Assembly (NCBI RefSeq): GCF_017472245.1
Contig: NZ_JAFUQR010000007.1
Span: 1-61,686, forward strand
Reading direction: 5' to 3'
DNA length: 61,686 nt
Source of the DNA: Chlamydia sp.
Lineage (GTDB): Bacteria; Chlamydiota; Chlamydiia; Chlamydiales; Chlamydiaceae
In this document: in pieces, positions 9,110 to 20,248 of the stretch
Numbering within the stretch: position 1 is the stretch's first letter
How the letters are laid out: each line of letters begins with the position of its first letter
Translations under genes and position numbers: made by a program
Notes under the pieces: generated by a model
Told to the model about the DNA's origin: nothing
What the model saw: the letters and a program-made list of their open reading frames with translations, nothing else
Database searches by the model: none

Positions 9110-10204
9110 ATGGGACAAACAGAGTGTGGAATAGTGGGGCTCCCTAATGTAGGGAAGTCAGGGTTATTTAATGCCCTAACAGGGGCGCAAGTTGCTTCTT
9201 GTAATTACCCTTTTTGCTCAATTGATCCCAATGTTGGCATTGTTCCCGTTGTTGACTCAAGGCTAAAGACGTTAGCAGACATTAGCCAAAGTCAAAAAGT
9301 AATCTACGCCGATATGAAATTTGTAGATATCGCGGGATTGGTTAAAGGTGCTGCAAGTGGTGCTGGACTAGGGAATCGTTTTTTATCACATATTCGAGAG
9401 ACTCATGCCATTGCCCATGTCGTGCGTTGTTTTGATAACGATGATGTGACACATGTATCTGGCAAGATCGATCCTGAAGAAGATATTGCTGTGATCAATT
9501 TGGAACTTGTACTAGCAGATTTTTCTTCTGCCACTAGTATTCGAGATAAATTAGGGAAACAGGCTAAAGGGAAAAAAGATATTGGGCAGTTAATTCCTCT
9601 TATGGATCGCATAATAGAACATCTAGAATCTGGTTTCCCTGTTCGAACTCTTACATTTTCTTTAGAGGAAAAGCTTTTACTGAAGCCATATCCCTTTTTG
9701 ACTAGCAAACCAGTGCTTTATATTGCCAATATTGATGAAAATTCTCTAACGGATTTAGACAATCTTTATGTGCAAAAGGTACGGGAGATTGCTCAACGGG
9801 AGAATGCTGATGTAGTTCCTATTTGTGTAAAATTAGAAGAAGAAATTCTCTCTCTTCCTGCGGAAGAACGCGAAGACTTTTTACATAGTTTAGGTTTACA
9901 GGAGTCTGGGTTAAATCGTTTAGTATATTCAGCATATAGAACTCTTGGGTTGATTTCCTATTTCACTACAGGCCCACAAGAAACGCGGGCTTGGACAATT
10001 GCCAAAGGCGCTACAGCAGCAGAAGCTGCCGGGGAAATTCATTCAGACATTCAAAAAGGATTTATTCGCGCTGAAGTTGTGATAATGGAAGATATTGTTA
10101 CTTATAATGGTAGAGCAGGAGCAAGAGAGGCTGGGAAACTGCGTGCTGAAGGACGAGATTATATTGTCCAAGACGGAGATGTTATACTCTTTTTACATAA
10201 TTAA
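9110..10204 (+). CDS. ychF: Ribosome-associated ATPase YchF (OLA1/Obg-like)
   Basis: A 364-residue TRAFAC P-loop protein. It has G1 GLPNVGKSGLFNAL near the N-terminus, G3 DIAGLVKGAASGAGLGN, the altered base-recognition region YIANIDE that favours ATP over GTP, and a C-terminal TGS domain ending RDYIVQDGDVILFLHN. YchF binds ribosomes and modulates stress responses in other bacteria. A Shine-Dalgarno AAGGAAGG lies upstream of the ATG. It is monocistronic and convergent with ribF, the stop codons being only ten bases apart. Confidence 0.97.
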   Translation: MGQTECGIVGLPNVGKSGLFNALTGAQVASCNYPFCSIDPNVGIVPVVDSRLKTLADISQSQKVIYADMKFVDIAGLVKGAASGAGLGNRFLSHIRETHAIAHVVRCFDNDDVTHVSGKIDPEEDIAVINLELVLADFSSATSIRDKLGKQAKGKKDIGQLIPLMDRIIEHLESGFPVRTLTFSLEEKLLLKPYPFLTSKPVLYIANIDENSLTDLDNLYVQKVREIAQRENADVVPICVKLEEEILSLPAEEREDFLHSLGLQESGLNRLVYSAYRTLGLISYFTTGPQETRAWTIAKGATAAEAAGEIHSDIQKGFIRAEVVIMEDIVTYNGRAGAREAGKLRAEGRDYIVQDGDVILFLHN

Positions 10205-10214
10205 AAGAAAAGCT

Positions 10215-11111
10215 CTAACTCAGACGGGCTTTGCGAATATCTTCTTGAATCGCGCAGATAAGCTCATTTTTGGAGGAAAAGTTTTTTTCCTCCCTCAAAA
10301 ACTGTTTCGGAATGATGGTAACGCGTTTCCGATAAAGATTTTCAGATAGATCGAAGATGTGCGCTTCTAAGCAAAGTTCATTTCTTTGTACTGTGGGAGC
10401 CACTCCTAAATTCATTACTCCTGAATAACTTTGCTTTTCAATGAGTACTGAGCAACTATACACTCCTAATGGGAGGAGAGAATGTGGGAGAGGTAAGTTG
10501 ATAGTAGCATAGCCAAGAGAAGAACCTATTCCTTGGCCATGGGATACAATCCCTGTATAAGAAAAAGGACGACCAAGAAATTTTTCAGCTGAGATGAGGT
10601 CGCCTTCTCGAAGAAACTGTCGAATCTTCCTGCTAGATACAATGGTACCGTCGATACGTAATGGAGGGACCTCTTGTAAAGATATTCCTAAAAGCTTTGT
10701 GAAAGGTTTCAATGTTTGCGCTGTTCCAAGGCCTCCTTTCCCTAATCGAGAATCGTAGCCCAAGATGATTCTTGATGGCCGTAAAGTTTCGTGGATAGAT
10801 AAAATAAACGTTTCTGCATCTTTATCTGCTACTTCCTGATCAAAAGGAAGAACGGCTAGGTAATCAATTTTACAATCTGCTAACAATCGAATACGTTCTT
10901 CCAGAGAAGAAATCGATGCTGGGGGGGAATTAGAAAGAATATATTCAGGATGTTGGCTAAATGTAATTACCCCAGATCTCCCAGGAAATTGTTTCATTAC
11001 AGAAAGTAACTTCTGGTGTCCTAAATGACATCCATCAAAAAAACCTATAGTCACAGATTCAATAGAATCAGCGGGGGGATGCAGGCTGTAGAATAAGTCC
11101 ATTTGCATCAC
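10215..11111 (-). CDS. ribF: Bifunctional riboflavin kinase / FAD synthetase
   Basis: A 298-residue protein with an N-terminal FAD synthetase nucleotidyltransferase domain ([11 protein letters not shown] motif) and a C-terminal riboflavin kinase domain ([21 protein letters not shown]). It converts riboflavin to FMN and then to FAD. Three possible ATGs lie at 11111, 11108 and 11102. All overlap the 3' end of truB, by 35 to 44 bases, implying coupled translation. The coding strand carries a C7 run (10921-10927). It is the last gene of the nusA-infB-rbfA-truB-ribF operon. Confidence 0.95.
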   Translation of the reverse strand: MMQMDLFYSLHPPADSIESVTIGFFDGCHLGHQKLLSVMKQFPGRSGVITFSQHPEYILSNSPPASISSLEERIRLLADCKIDYLAVLPFDQEVADKDAETFILSIHETLRPSRIILGYDSRLGKGGLGTAQTLKPFTKLLGISLQEVPPLRIDGTIVSSRKIRQFLREGDLISAEKFLGRPFSYTGIVSHGQGIGSSLGYATINLPLPHSLLPLGVYSCSVLIEKQSYSGVMNLGVAPTVQRNELCLEAHIFDLSENLYRKRVTIIPKQFLREEKNFSSKNELICAIQEDIRKARLS

Positions 11112-11793
11112 GTAAATAGGGGGATATATCGAACCCGGGTTCGCTTAAAAGATTGCCATCGATGCACTGATCGATGGAGAAACTCCCACTGCGCAATCGA
11201 CGAAGCTCTTCTAAATAAGCCCCACATCCCAGCATATTCCCAAGTTCATGAGCAATGCTTCGAATGTAGGTTCCTTTACTGCACTGAACAGTGAAATGTA
11301 AGCGAGGATATTCGTACTTCACCAAGCGAAGGGCTACTCTTACAGTCGCACAACTTCGTTCTATAGATAGCCCTTGTCTAGCATATTCATATAATTTTCT
11401 CCCCTGTACTTTCTTTGCTGAAAACATTGGAGGAATTTGCTGAATTTCTCCTTGGAAATAGCTTGTGCAAGCTAGGACCTCTTCGATTGTTGGAACTTTC
11501 TTAGACCGTCCAACAATTTTCCCATCACAATCATAGGTATCAGTTGTGGTTCCTAAATGGGCTACGGCAGCATACTCTTTATCTTCGAAAAGCATAACAT
11601 CAGATAATCGGGTAAATTTTCTCCCAATTAACATAACCATAACGCCTGTAGCAAAAGGATCTAAAGTTCCTGCATGGCCGATCTTTTTCACGCCTATTAG
11701 CCTAACTAAAGAACGAATGAGGCTGAAAGAAGTTCTCCCCTGTGGTTTGTCTACCAGCAAAATGCCTTCAATAGATTCTGTCGCAAGTTCCAT
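11068..11793 (-). CDS. truB: tRNA pseudouridine-55 synthase
   Basis: A 241-residue enzyme making pseudouridine 55 in the T-loop of tRNAs. The N-terminus shows [14 protein letters not shown], and the catalytic aspartate lies in [14 protein letters not shown]. The C-terminal PUA-like part is short, as in other compact TruB proteins. It overlaps the start of ribF by 44 bases and follows rbfA by 33 bases in the conserved nusA-infB-rbfA-truB order. Confidence 0.96.
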   Translation of the reverse strand: MELATESIEGILLVDKPQGRTSFSLIRSLVRLIGVKKIGHAGTLDPFATGVMVMLIGRKFTRLSDVMLFEDKEYAAVAHLGTTTDTYDCDGKIVGRSKKVPTIEEVLACTSYFQGEIQQIPPMFSAKKVQGRKLYEYARQGLSIERSCATVRVALRLVKYEYPRLHFTVQCSKGTYIRSIAHELGNMLGCGAYLEELRRLRSGSFSIDQCIDGNLLSEPGFDISPYLRDANGLILQPASPR

Positions 11794-11826
11794 AGTATCG
11801 ATAGTGGAGTTTAGAAGGATTTGTTG

Positions 11827-12198
11827 TTATGGGTTAGTTTTCTTATCTTGTTCTGCTATTTCCAGAAGAAGACGTTCTATATGGTCTTGCGGAGAGAAGA
11901 TATCCTCCATATAAAAGCTTAAATCAGGAAAATACTTCAGAACTACGTCTTTCGAAGCTTGGAAAGCAATAAATCCTGCAGAAGCTTTCAATGCCTCAAG
12001 AGTTTCTTCCTGAGAGTTTTCATGCGGCATAATGGATACATAAACACGAGCAGACTGTAAATCTTTCGACAAGGATACTCGTGTTATTGTGATCCAGCGG
12101 TTTGAGATTTTGGGATGTTTGACATCCTTCAAAATAACTTTCGCAATTGCTTCTCGTAGCATAGCATTTGCTTTTTTTATTCGTCTATTTTCAGTCAT
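11827..12198 (-). CDS. rbfA: 30S ribosome-binding factor RbfA
   Basis: A 123-residue KH-fold protein (TENRRIKKANAMLREAIAKV, then VSLSKDLQSARVYVSIM) needed for 16S rRNA 5'-end maturation and 30S assembly. Length is normal for the family. It starts six bases after the infB stop and precedes truB, all on the minus strand. Confidence 0.95.
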   Translation of the reverse strand: MTENRRIKKANAMLREAIAKVILKDVKHPKISNRWITITRVSLSKDLQSARVYVSIMPHENSQEETLEALKASAGFIAFQASKDVVLKYFPDLSFYMEDIFSPQDHIERLLLEIAEQDKKTNP

Positions 12199-12204
12199 AT
12201 TAGC

Positions 12205-14874
12205 CTACAGTTTTTGTGGGTGATAAATGACCTCGTAGCACTGCAATACATCACCGATTTGTGCCTGCTGGTAATTATCCAAAAGAATACCGCATTCCAT
12301 ACCTTTTTTCACTTCTTTAACATCTTCTTTCAAGCGTTTTAAGGAGGAAAGAGATCCCTTCCAGAGAATTTCTTTATCTCTAATGATGCGAATTTTTTGA
12401 TTACGCACCATAGTTCCTTCTGTAACTAGACAGCCATAAATTGTACCTAATTGAGAAGACTTGAACGTTGCTTTAATTTCCGCGGCACCCAAGTTTTTCT
12501 CTTCTGCTATAGGATCTAAAAGGCTTGTCATAATTTCTTTGATCGAATCTATGGCATGGTAAATTATATCGAATAGGCAAACTTTAATATTCAAATTTTT
12601 GATGAGAGCTTCGGCGTGGCTTTCGACACCTGTATGAAATCCGATAACCGTTGCTTTAGAAGCTGAGGCTAAGCGAATATCAGATTCAGAAATATCGCCA
12701 ACCCCACTCGATAAGATTTCTACATCTACTTTCTCTGAACGAATGTTCAGTATCGAATGGGCTAAAGCTTCTATAGAGCCCTGAACATCTGCTTTGATAA
12801 TTAATTTCAAAGTCTTCTTATTTTGCAACACAGCATCAAAATTTGGTCGTTTTTTCTGTAAAGCTGCTGATCTTTGCTGGCCTGCGAGTCGAGCGTTAAT
12901 GATTTCTTTAGCTGCTTTCTCATTTTTTACGACTATGAAAGGATCGCCTGCTTTAGGAATCCCTGACAATCCCGTAATAAGCACTGGAGTTGAAGGTGTT
13001 GCTGACTGTAAAAGCTGATTATGCTCATTGTGCATGGTCTTCACTTTCCCATAACAGTCGTTAAACACTAAGGCCTCTCCAAGATGAAGAGTTCCATTTT
13101 GCACGAGTACAGTCGCAACTGCTCCTAACCCTTTATGTAGCTCAGATTCAATAACAATTCCTCGAGCTCTAGTAGAAGGATCTGCTTTCAATTCTAAAAC
13201 TTCAGCTTGTAACGCGAGCATTTCAAGTAAATCTTGTAAGCCTTCTCCCGTTTTTGCAGAAGTATTAATGGTCGCGATAGATCCTCCCCAAGCTTCAGGA
13301 AGAAGATCAAGTTCCGCCAACTGACGATACACAGTTTCCGTGTTAAAATTAGGCTTATCACATTTATTAATAGCTACAACAATAGTAATGTTAGCAGCTT
13401 TTGCGTGTTGGATAGCCTCAACAGTTTGTTCCTTGATCCCTTCGTCCCCAGCAACAACTAATACTACAATGTCACAGGTTTCGGCTCCCCGGGCACGCAT
13501 AGCCGAAAAAGCTTCGTGCCCTGGAGTATCAAGAACAGTAATGTCCCCGACTGGTGTACTGCATTTAAACGCTCCCATATGCTGGGTAATAGCACCAGCT
13601 TCTGAAGCTGCTATATTACTTTGGCGCAAAGCATCGATCAGTGTTGTTTTTCCATGATCCACGTGACCCATAAATGCGACAATAGGGGAGCGGATAACTA
13701 ATTTTTGAGGATCTGTCTCATTGATTTCATCGCGAACTGTATTTTCCACTAAACAGAGTTTTTCTTTTTCTGAAGAATCAATCTCAATAGTACATCCAAA
13801 TTCCAGTCCAATGTATTCCACAATAGTTTGACTATCTAAAACGTCATTTACTACGTAAGTCATACCATGAATAAACAGCTTCTGGATAAGCTCAGAAGCT
13901 TTTAGTTTCATCTCTGCTGCAAGATCTTTAACCGTAATAGGAAGGGCGATCTTGATATGCGAAGGACATTGTACGACATGCTCTTCAGACTGTTTTTTCG
14001 TTTTATGAACACGTTTTTTCCGCCATCTATCTTCTTCAGAAGAACCCTCGTTTAACCCGTAGCGATCTCGGCCTGTGAAAGCTTTCACGCTTTCGTCAGA
14101 TCTTTTTGAACGCTCTCTTTCAGATCCTCGCTTCGAACTATTGTTATTGGAAGAATCCCTGCGATACGAAGGAGTAGCGAGAGTTGGACGAGTGTTTGTT
14201 CCAGAGGATGGCTGTTTATTAGCAGAAGTTGTCGGCTCTGTTTGAGATCGTGGTTGTTGCACGGACTCTTCAGCAACAGCCGCAGTCTTCGCTTCTTTAG
14301 CAGGAGCTTTGAAAGTTTTCGCTAATAGGTGGTTGATATGCTTTCCTGTAGGGCCAAATTTTGGCTTAATAGAAACTATGCTTTTAGGTTCTGTTCTTGT
14401 TCGGATAATGGGAGGCTCTTCTTTATGTTCCAAAACTTTTCCAGTAACTTCTGAAGACTCTTTTCCTTCTTGCTTACTGGAAAACGCTTCCGGAAGTTCC
14501 TCTTCTTGAAAAGTTATTTTTGGGGGAATAGAAGGATTTTCAACCAAATCTTGGGGTAAGGCGTCTAGTGTTAGACATGACGAATCCCCCGGTAAAACAG
14601 CTCCAGCTGCAATTGGCTCTACCGCAAATGAAGAATGATCTTTTGCTCGAATTCTTCGCGCTGTAGACTCTGCTATACCTGAATCTACCTCAGGTGTAAA
14701 AACAGGTGCGCCAGCAACCTTTTTAGAGCTCTTTTCTTTTGTTTGAGCCTTACTTGCTGGAGAATTTTTGGTATCAGAAGATCCGGCCTGAGCTAGTTTC
14801 TGTTTCAATTTATCTAAGCCAGCAGCCTTCGTCAATTGTGCGTTCTTAATCTTCAACTTTAGGTTTTTCGTCAA
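12205..14874 (-). CDS. infB: Translation initiation factor IF-2
   Basis: The GTPase that brings fMet-tRNA to the 30S subunit. A long, charged, low-complexity N-terminal region (about 330 residues) is followed by the IF2 N-terminal core, the G domain ([35 protein letters not shown]) and C-terminal beta-barrels. There is no clear ATG at the 5' end. I chose the TTG at 14874 (889 residues) because AGAAGG lies five bases upstream. A TTG at 14907 would give 900 residues but has a poor Shine-Dalgarno. Either way the start lies inside the end of nusA, so the two are translationally coupled. Confidence 0.93.
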   Translation of the reverse strand: MTKNLKLKIKNAQLTKAAGLDKLKQKLAQAGSSDTKNSPASKAQTKEKSSKKVAGAPVFTPEVDSGIAESTARRIRAKDHSSFAVEPIAAGAVLPGDSSCLTLDALPQDLVENPSIPPKITFQEEELPEAFSSKQEGKESSEVTGKVLEHKEEPPIIRTRTEPKSIVSIKPKFGPTGKHINHLLAKTFKAPAKEAKTAAVAEESVQQPRSQTEPTTSANKQPSSGTNTRPTLATPSYRRDSSNNNSSKRGSERERSKRSDESVKAFTGRDRYGLNEGSSEEDRWRKKRVHKTKKQSEEHVVQCPSHIKIALPITVKDLAAEMKLKASELIQKLFIHGMTYVVNDVLDSQTIVEYIGLEFGCTIEIDSSEKEKLCLVENTVRDEINETDPQKLVIRSPIVAFMGHVDHGKTTLIDALRQSNIAASEAGAITQHMGAFKCSTPVGDITVLDTPGHEAFSAMRARGAETCDIVVLVVAGDEGIKEQTVEAIQHAKAANITIVVAINKCDKPNFNTETVYRQLAELDLLPEAWGGSIATINTSAKTGEGLQDLLEMLALQAEVLELKADPSTRARGIVIESELHKGLGAVATVLVQNGTLHLGEALVFNDCYGKVKTMHNEHNQLLQSATPSTPVLITGLSGIPKAGDPFIVVKNEKAAKEIINARLAGQQRSAALQKKRPNFDAVLQNKKTLKLIIKADVQGSIEALAHSILNIRSEKVDVEILSSGVGDISESDIRLASASKATVIGFHTGVESHAEALIKNLNIKVCLFDIIYHAIDSIKEIMTSLLDPIAEEKNLGAAEIKATFKSSQLGTIYGCLVTEGTMVRNQKIRIIRDKEILWKGSLSSLKRLKEDVKEVKKGMECGILLDNYQQAQIGDVLQCYEVIYHPQKL

Positions 14875-16150
14875 CTTTGCCTTCTCCGTATTTGCTGACC
14901 TGTTCAAGAATCTTATAAGCCAGCTCTAGACTAATTCCTGGAACAGAAGCCAATTCGCTAGCACTAGCCAGCAATATTTTCCTAATCGTGTCGTATCCTG
15001 CGTGCTCTAGGTTCTGCAATACCAATGTACTGATTCCGTCCACTGCTAACGGTTGATCTAATCGAGGGTCTTCGAACTCTGCCAGCTGTAAACGTTGAAT
15101 TTCCAACAATTTGTTGTACTCACTCATTCTTTGGACTTCAAGTTCATAGCCTAAAATTTGACTAATTAGGCGAGCATTGATACCTCGTTTACCAATAACG
15201 GTTGCGTAGTCCGAATCTTGGACGATAATAGCAATAACTTTATCATCTTCCAGAATAGCGATTTTTTGAATTTTTACAGGATAGAGCAAATTTTGTAACA
15301 ATTCTGTCGATACAGGGGAATAATTTACAACGTCTATTTTCTCATCATTCAATTCGCGAATAATATTCTTAATACGAGACCCTCGCATCCCTACGAAAGC
15401 TCCTACAGCATCTGTTTGGGGATCCGAAGAGCGTACAGCCATTTTCGTTCGATAGCCTGCTTCTCTCGCAATCTTCACGATTTCAACTGATCCTTCTTCT
15501 AATTCAGGAACCTCTTGCATGAACAATTGCTTCACAAACTCTGGATGACTCCTGCTAAGAATGATTTCGGCTCCACCATTCTCAGATTCCTGTACCTCGT
15601 AAAGCAGAGCATAAATTTTATCGCCAATTTTATGTTTCTCTGTTTTTGGGTAAAAGCGAGTAGGCAACAACCCCTCTACCTTTCCTAAATCAATAATCAA
15701 ATTCGCCCCTCGAGCAAAACTTTTGACCACTCCTGAAATGATCTCATTTTTGCGATGACGGTATTCTTCGTAAATCACATCACGTTCAGCATGACGAAGT
15801 TTTTGACCAATAACTTGGCGTGCAGCATGTGCAGCAATTCTTCCAAATTGATCAGAAATAAAAGGAACATCCATGTACTGCCCGATCTGACAGTCTGGAT
15901 CATATTCACGGGCTTTGTCTAAAGGAATTTCCTTACTTGGATTTTGGCATTTTTCAACAATTTGTTTTTCGCAAAAAACTTCTATGTCCCCGGTGCGAGG
16001 ATTGATACTCACGGATACATTTGCATCATCTCTAAGAGTCTTTTTCGCAGCAATTTTCAGAGCGGACTCAATAGCTCCAATGATTGTAGAGCGTTGAATA
16101 CCTTTCTCTCTTTCCATGTAGTCAAAAATAGCCACAAGATCCTTGTTCAT
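14846..16150 (-). CDS. nusA: Transcription termination/antitermination factor NusA
   Basis: A 434-residue protein with an N-terminal RNA-polymerase-binding domain (MNKDLVAIFDYMEREKGI), an S1 domain around residues 135-200 (GVVKSFARGANLIIDLGKVEG), and two KH domains (GAFVGMRGSRIKNI; VIGKRGINARL). A C-terminal helical segment resembles a single acidic repeat. It regulates pausing and termination. It is the first gene of the nusA-infB-rbfA-truB-ribF operon, and its 3' end overlaps the infB start. Confidence 0.96.
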   Translation of the reverse strand: MNKDLVAIFDYMEREKGIQRSTIIGAIESALKIAAKKTLRDDANVSVSINPRTGDIEVFCEKQIVEKCQNPSKEIPLDKAREYDPDCQIGQYMDVPFISDQFGRIAAHAARQVIGQKLRHAERDVIYEEYRHRKNEIISGVVKSFARGANLIIDLGKVEGLLPTRFYPKTEKHKIGDKIYALLYEVQESENGGAEIILSRSHPEFVKQLFMQEVPELEEGSVEIVKIAREAGYRTKMAVRSSDPQTDAVGAFVGMRGSRIKNIIRELNDEKIDVVNYSPVSTELLQNLLYPVKIQKIAILEDDKVIAIIVQDSDYATVIGKRGINARLISQILGYELEVQRMSEYNKLLEIQRLQLAEFEDPRLDQPLAVDGISTLVLQNLEHAGYDTIRKILLASASELASVPGISLELAYKILEQVSKYGEGKVDEKPKVED

Positions 16151-16183
16151 TAATACTCCTCTTATGGGTAAGGGAAAAAAAGC

Positions 16184-16227
16184 AAAAAAATAGCGCTAAG
16201 GGGAGCAGGGCTTTAGGCCCTGCCCTT
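16184..16227 (-). terminator. Hairpin between rpsA and nusA
   Basis: On the minus strand a GC-rich hairpin (GCAGGGC / GCCCTGC at 16205-16223, extending with one bulge to 16198-16227) is followed after about eight bases by a run of seven T (16184-16190). It lies between the rpsA stop and the nusA start. It probably ends most rpsA transcripts and could attenuate read-through into nusA. Confidence 0.6.
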
Positions 16228-16267
16228 ATGTTTGCTCATTACTAACGAAACTCGCTAACAATGAGAC

Positions 16268-17977
16268 TTAGTCTCTGTCAGAAGATATTTCCTCAGAATC
16301 TTGACCAGATTGTCCTCCATGAGCGAGGAATTCCTTAATAGAAAGAGAAACTTTCTTATGATCTGGATCTAACTTGATAACCTTAGCAAAAACCTTATCT
16401 CCAATGGAAAGAATATCTTCAATTTTAGCAAAAGGTTTATCAGAAAGTTCTGACACGTGAATTAGTCCTTCGATACCATTTTGTAACTCAACGAAAGCTC
16501 CGAAAGCCGTAATTTTAGTCACTATGCCAGAGATATCACTGCCAACAGGGAACATTGCTTCAATTTCATCCCATGGATTAGGAGTCAGTTGTTTCACTCC
16601 CAAAGTAATTTTTTTACTTTCTTTATCTACAGACAAAATAACTGCTTCAACCGTATTGCCCTTTTTGAAAAGTTCTGAAGGATGAGAAACTTTTTTAATC
16701 CAACTCATATCTGAAATGTGAATCAAGCCCTCAATTCCAGGTTCCAGTTCAACAAAAGCTCCGTAATTGGTCAAATTTTTGATCTCTGCGGATACTCGTA
16801 ATCCAATAGGGTACTTCTCTTCAATATTATCCCAAGGATTGTGCTCTGTCTGCTTCAAACCAAGAGAAATTTTTCCTTCATCTTTTTGAATAGAAAGAAC
16901 AACTACTTCAACTTCATCGCCTTTATTAACAACTTCGTTGGGATCTACGATATTTTTAACCCAAGACATCTCTGAAACGTGAATAAGACCTTCAATGCCT
17001 TCTTCAATTTCAATAAATGCCCCATACGGAAGAAGCTTAACAATTTTACCACGAACTCGTTTTCCTGGAGGATATTTCTTCTCAATATCTTCCCAAGGAT
17101 TATGCTCTTTTTGCTTCAAGCCGAGAGCCACACGACCTTTCTCTTTGTCAACACTAAGAATAATGACTTCCAATTCTTGGTTGAGCTCAACCATTTCGGA
17201 TGGGTGACGAATTCGTTTCCAAGTCATATCCGTAATGTGGAGCAAGCCATCGATACCATCAAGATCTAAGAAAACTCCGAAATCTGTGATATTTTTGACG
17301 ATACCCTTGCGACGTTCTCCAATCGTAATTTGTTCAATTAACTCAGCTTTCTTAGAAATACGCTCGGCTTCAAGAAGTTCCCTTCTGGACACGACAACGT
17401 TTCTGCGATCCACATTGATTTTAAGAATTTTGAATTCGCAAACTTTGCCTACATAATCATCCAAATTTTTAATTTTTTTATTGTCTATTTGGGAGCCAGG
17501 AAGAAAAGCTTCCATACCAATGTCGACAATCAAACCGCCTTTAACTTTACGAGTGATTTGACCTTTAACAATAGATCCTTCTTCGCAATGAGCAAGGATA
17601 TATTCCCATTGACGTTGTCTTGTTGCTTTCTCCCGAGATAAAACAACTTTTCCTTCTTCGTCTTCGGTTTGATCTAGATAAACTTCTACTTCAGCTCCGA
17701 TGGTTAGCCCTTCTGAAGAGTCTATAAATTCTGACATAGGGATGACCCCTTCAGATTTTAATCCAACATCAACAACAACAAAGTCTTTGTTTATATCAAC
17801 GACTGTACCTTTTAGGATCGCACCAGGCTGTACTTCGCTAGTGGGTTCTTCTTCTTCCGCGGTGAAGCCATGCATCGCGTAGAGAAGATCTTTAAACTGT
17901 TTAACGTCTTCTGGTAAGCAAGCTATCGTATCGAGATTCTTTTTTGCTTCCCAAGTGTAATCGGCTTGTTTTGGCAT
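16268..17977 (-). CDS. rpsA: 30S ribosomal protein S1
   Basis: A 569-residue protein with six successive S1 OB-fold repeats, the last four carrying near-identical GLIHxSxMSW-type segments about 85 residues apart. S1 helps bind mRNA to the 30S subunit. The N-terminal region is chlamydia-style with a short acidic extension, and the tail ends in an acidic [14 protein letters not shown] motif lies about ten bases before the ATG. The gene is divergent from trxB and probably transcribed from the 373-base region upstream. Confidence 0.97.
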   Translation of the reverse strand: MPKQADYTWEAKKNLDTIACLPEDVKQFKDLLYAMHGFTAEEEEPTSEVQPGAILKGTVVDINKDFVVVDVGLKSEGVIPMSEFIDSSEGLTIGAEVEVYLDQTEDEEGKVVLSREKATRQRQWEYILAHCEEGSIVKGQITRKVKGGLIVDIGMEAFLPGSQIDNKKIKNLDDYVGKVCEFKILKINVDRRNVVVSRRELLEAERISKKAELIEQITIGERRKGIVKNITDFGVFLDLDGIDGLLHITDMTWKRIRHPSEMVELNQELEVIILSVDKEKGRVALGLKQKEHNPWEDIEKKYPPGKRVRGKIVKLLPYGAFIEIEEGIEGLIHVSEMSWVKNIVDPNEVVNKGDEVEVVVLSIQKDEGKISLGLKQTEHNPWDNIEEKYPIGLRVSAEIKNLTNYGAFVELEPGIEGLIHISDMSWIKKVSHPSELFKKGNTVEAVILSVDKESKKITLGVKQLTPNPWDEIEAMFPVGSDISGIVTKITAFGAFVELQNGIEGLIHVSELSDKPFAKIEDILSIGDKVFAKVIKLDPDHKKVSLSIKEFLAHGGQSGQDSEEISSDRD

Positions 17978-18350
17978 TTAATGATGTTCTCCTAAAAACT
18001 ACAAAGTCAAAAAGAACAGTGTAAATATTCACCTTAAAAAAGGCAAGATCTCCCTTGCTCTAGAAAGTAATAAGCAGCTTCTCTTTATTAAAAAAGTTTT
18101 GTGAAAGTTTTTTTTGTATAAAATTAGTTTTAGTTTTTGTGATCTGAACAAATATTCTATCCATTCCCTACTCTTGTTTGGGGCCTTTCAGTTGCTGAAG
18201 TATGCATGTGTACGTGGGAGGGTGAATGTCATTTGCGGAAAAAGTTTTGTTCGCTATAGTTCCCCCTTTCACAGAGGTAAGAAAAAATTTTTTCTTTTGT
18301 GTGTATTTGTATTTTCTACTTGGATTAACAATTGATTATTAGGAGTTTTC
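17978..18350. promoter_or_regulatory. Divergent intergenic region rpsA / trxB
   Basis: These 373 bases separate divergent rpsA and trxB. On the plus strand TATAAAAT at 18117-18124 is a candidate -10 element, without a good -35. Upstream of rpsA the only clear element is its Shine-Dalgarno. A 73-codon plus-strand reading frame (18114-18335) crosses the region but has no ribosome binding site or recognisable protein features, so I do not call it a gene. Confidence 0.4.
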
Positions 18351-19289
18351 ATGACACATGCAAGGTTGGTCATCATAGGTTCTGGACCAGCAGGTTACAC
18401 CGCCGCTATATATGCTTCTAGAGCTCTTTTGTCTCCATTGCTTTTTGAAGGATTCTTTTCTGGTATTGCTGGGGGGCAACTAATGACTACAACTGAGGTA
18501 GAAAATTTTCCTGGTTTTCCAGAAGGGGTGTTTGGGCAACAGCTGATGGATCGCATGAAAGCACAGGCTCTGCGTTTTGGAACCCAAGTGCTCCCTAAGG
18601 ACATTACTTCTGTCGATTTTAATGTGAGACCTTTTGTTCTTAAATCAGGAGAAGAGACATTTACTTGTGATGCATGCATTATAGCCACAGGAGCTTCAGC
18701 TAAACGTTTATCAATTCCAGGGGCTGGAGATAATGAATTTTGGCAGAAAGGTGTGACAGCTTGTGCTGTTTGTGATGGAGCTTCTCCTATTTTCCGAGAT
18801 AAAGACTTGTTTGTCGTTGGGGGAGGGGATTCTGCTTTAGAAGAGGCAATATTTCTAGCGCGTTATGGGAAGCGTGTGTTCATTGTTCACAGAAGGGATG
18901 TCTTACGTGCCTCTAAATCTATGATTAATAAGGCTAAGGCTAACGACAAAATCTTCTTCCTTTGGAATAGTGAGGTAGTGAAAATTTCTGGAGACTCTAT
19001 AGTTCGTTCCATTGATATTTTTAATAATGTTGAGAAAACAACTACGACTATGGATGCTGCGGGAGTTTTCTTTGCTATAGGACACCAACCTAATACAGCT
19101 TTTTTAGGAGGACAGTTAGTCCTAGATGAAAATGGGTACATTATTACAGAAAAGGGAAGCTCTCGCACATCGATTCCTGGAGTTTTTGCTGCTGGGGATG
19201 TTCAAGATAAACACTACAGACAGGCGATCACTTCTGCTGGAAGTGGATGTATGGCTGCTTTAGATGCTGAAAGATTTTTAGATACTTAA
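18351..19289 (+). CDS. trxB: Thioredoxin-disulfide reductase
   Basis: A 312-residue flavoprotein. It has an FAD-binding [16 protein letters not shown] motif at the N-terminus, the redox-active CAVCDG pair near residue 139, an NADPH-binding [10 protein letters not shown] motif, and the C-terminal FAD contact [16 protein letters not shown]. It reduces thioredoxin with NADPH. In Chlamydia this supports reduction of outer-membrane disulfides during development (known context). acpS begins five bases after its stop, so the two form an operon. Confidence 0.97.
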   Translation: MTHARLVIIGSGPAGYTAAIYASRALLSPLLFEGFFSGIAGGQLMTTTEVENFPGFPEGVFGQQLMDRMKAQALRFGTQVLPKDITSVDFNVRPFVLKSGEETFTCDACIIATGASAKRLSIPGAGDNEFWQKGVTACAVCDGASPIFRDKDLFVVGGGDSALEEAIFLARYGKRVFIVHRRDVLRASKSMINKAKANDKIFFLWNSEVVKISGDSIVRSIDIFNNVEKTTTTMDAAGVFFAIGHQPNTAFLGGQLVLDENGYIITEKGSSRTSIPGVFAAGDVQDKHYRQAITSAGSGCMAALDAERFLDT

Positions 19290-19294
19290 GAGCT

Positions 19295-19654
19295 ATGTTT
19301 GGAATTGGGACGGATATTATTGAGATTAACAGGATTCGTAAAACTCATGCGATCTACGGGGATAGATTTTTAAAAAGAATTTTTACGGAAAGGGAAAGAG
19401 AGTATTGCTTTTCTAAAGCAGATCCTTATGCTTCTTTAGCAGCTCGTTTTGCTGCTAAAGAAGCTGTTGCCAAGGCTTTAGGCACAGGTATAGGCAAACT
19501 CTTAAAATGGAAAGAAATTGAAATGCTTAGAAATTCATGCCATCCAAAGGTGATTGTTCCGGGCTCCCTTTTATGTTCTTTAGGGGTTCAAAGGATTCTC
19601 CTTTCTGTAAGTCATAGCAGGGATTATGCTACAGCTGTAGCTATTGCAGAATAG
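19295..19654 (+). CDS. acpS: Holo-[acyl-carrier-protein] synthase
   Basis: A 119-residue 4'-phosphopantetheinyl transferase that activates acyl carrier protein. It shows FGIGTDIIEINRIR at the N-terminus and the Mg/CoA-binding RFAAKEAVAKALGTGIG. It follows trxB by five bases. Its stop codon directly abuts the stop of the convergent minus-strand gene at 19655. Confidence 0.96.
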   Translation: MFGIGTDIIEINRIRKTHAIYGDRFLKRIFTEREREYCFSKADPYASLAARFAAKEAVAKALGTGIGKLLKWKEIEMLRNSCHPKVIVPGSLLCSLGVQRILLSVSHSRDYATAVAIAE

Positions 19655-20107
19655 TCAACAGTAGTAGACAGAGTATTTAGCTTTTAATTTTTTGAGAGAT
19701 TTCCAATGAGCTAAGCTTACTTTGAAAAGAGCATAACTTACAGATGAGCACATAAGGAATGATAAAAGAGGTTTTGTCGTTGGGTGCTGAAGTGTAGAGG
19801 ATAGCATCAACATGATTAAAATTATCAACATCCTTCTCGATAAGAAAGATCTTTTAATGAAGACGAGAGGGGAAATTTCTTTAATCAATAGTTGAGCATC
19901 AAGCTCGTGCTGCCTTGTCATGCTTCTTTTTAAAACAAAACGATATTTAACTGAAGATAATACCCAGGCTGCAGCGAGTAGTTTTGCTGAAAGGACGAGC
20001 GGAAATTGATTGTGTAAAGCAAGATATAAAGCTTTTATCAATAGTTTCACACCAGAAAATAACCAGATGGCTAAAGGAATACAGGAGATACAAAATCTCA
20101 GTATCAT
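19655..20107 (-). CDS. Inc-like small membrane protein (CT101-type)
   Basis: A 150-residue hydrophobic protein. Membrane segments are visible at about residues 5-27, 37-53, 91-104 and 110-128, separated by a basic loop (RFVLKRSMTRQHELD), with a basic C-terminal tail. By position it corresponds to C. trachomatis CT101, which has been reported in inclusion-membrane microdomains with Src kinases; function here is inferred from synteny. A Shine-Dalgarno (AGGGAG) precedes the ATG. It is divergent from the FliO-like gene and convergent with acpS. No enzymatic motif is visible. Confidence 0.7.
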   Translation of the reverse strand: MILRFCISCIPLAIWLFSGVKLLIKALYLALHNQFPLVLSAKLLAAAWVLSSVKYRFVLKRSMTRQHELDAQLLIKEISPLVFIKRSFLSRRMLIILIMLMLSSTLQHPTTKPLLSFLMCSSVSYALFKVSLAHWKSLKKLKAKYSVYYC

Positions 20108-20248
20108 CAGAGCTCCCTAGAATTCTTCTCAGAAAATAACCAATATGCCAGAGAGTGTTGATTAGGACAATGGATCTTGATTAATAAGCTATAGGTTCGT
20201 AGGATGAGGGACATATCTTGATTAGACCCATACTAGGGAGAGCTTTTC

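Noticed and set aside
18114..18335. 73-codon plus-strand frame between rpsA and trxB
   Set aside because: No ribosome binding site, starts within a candidate -10 element, and the product has no recognisable protein features.
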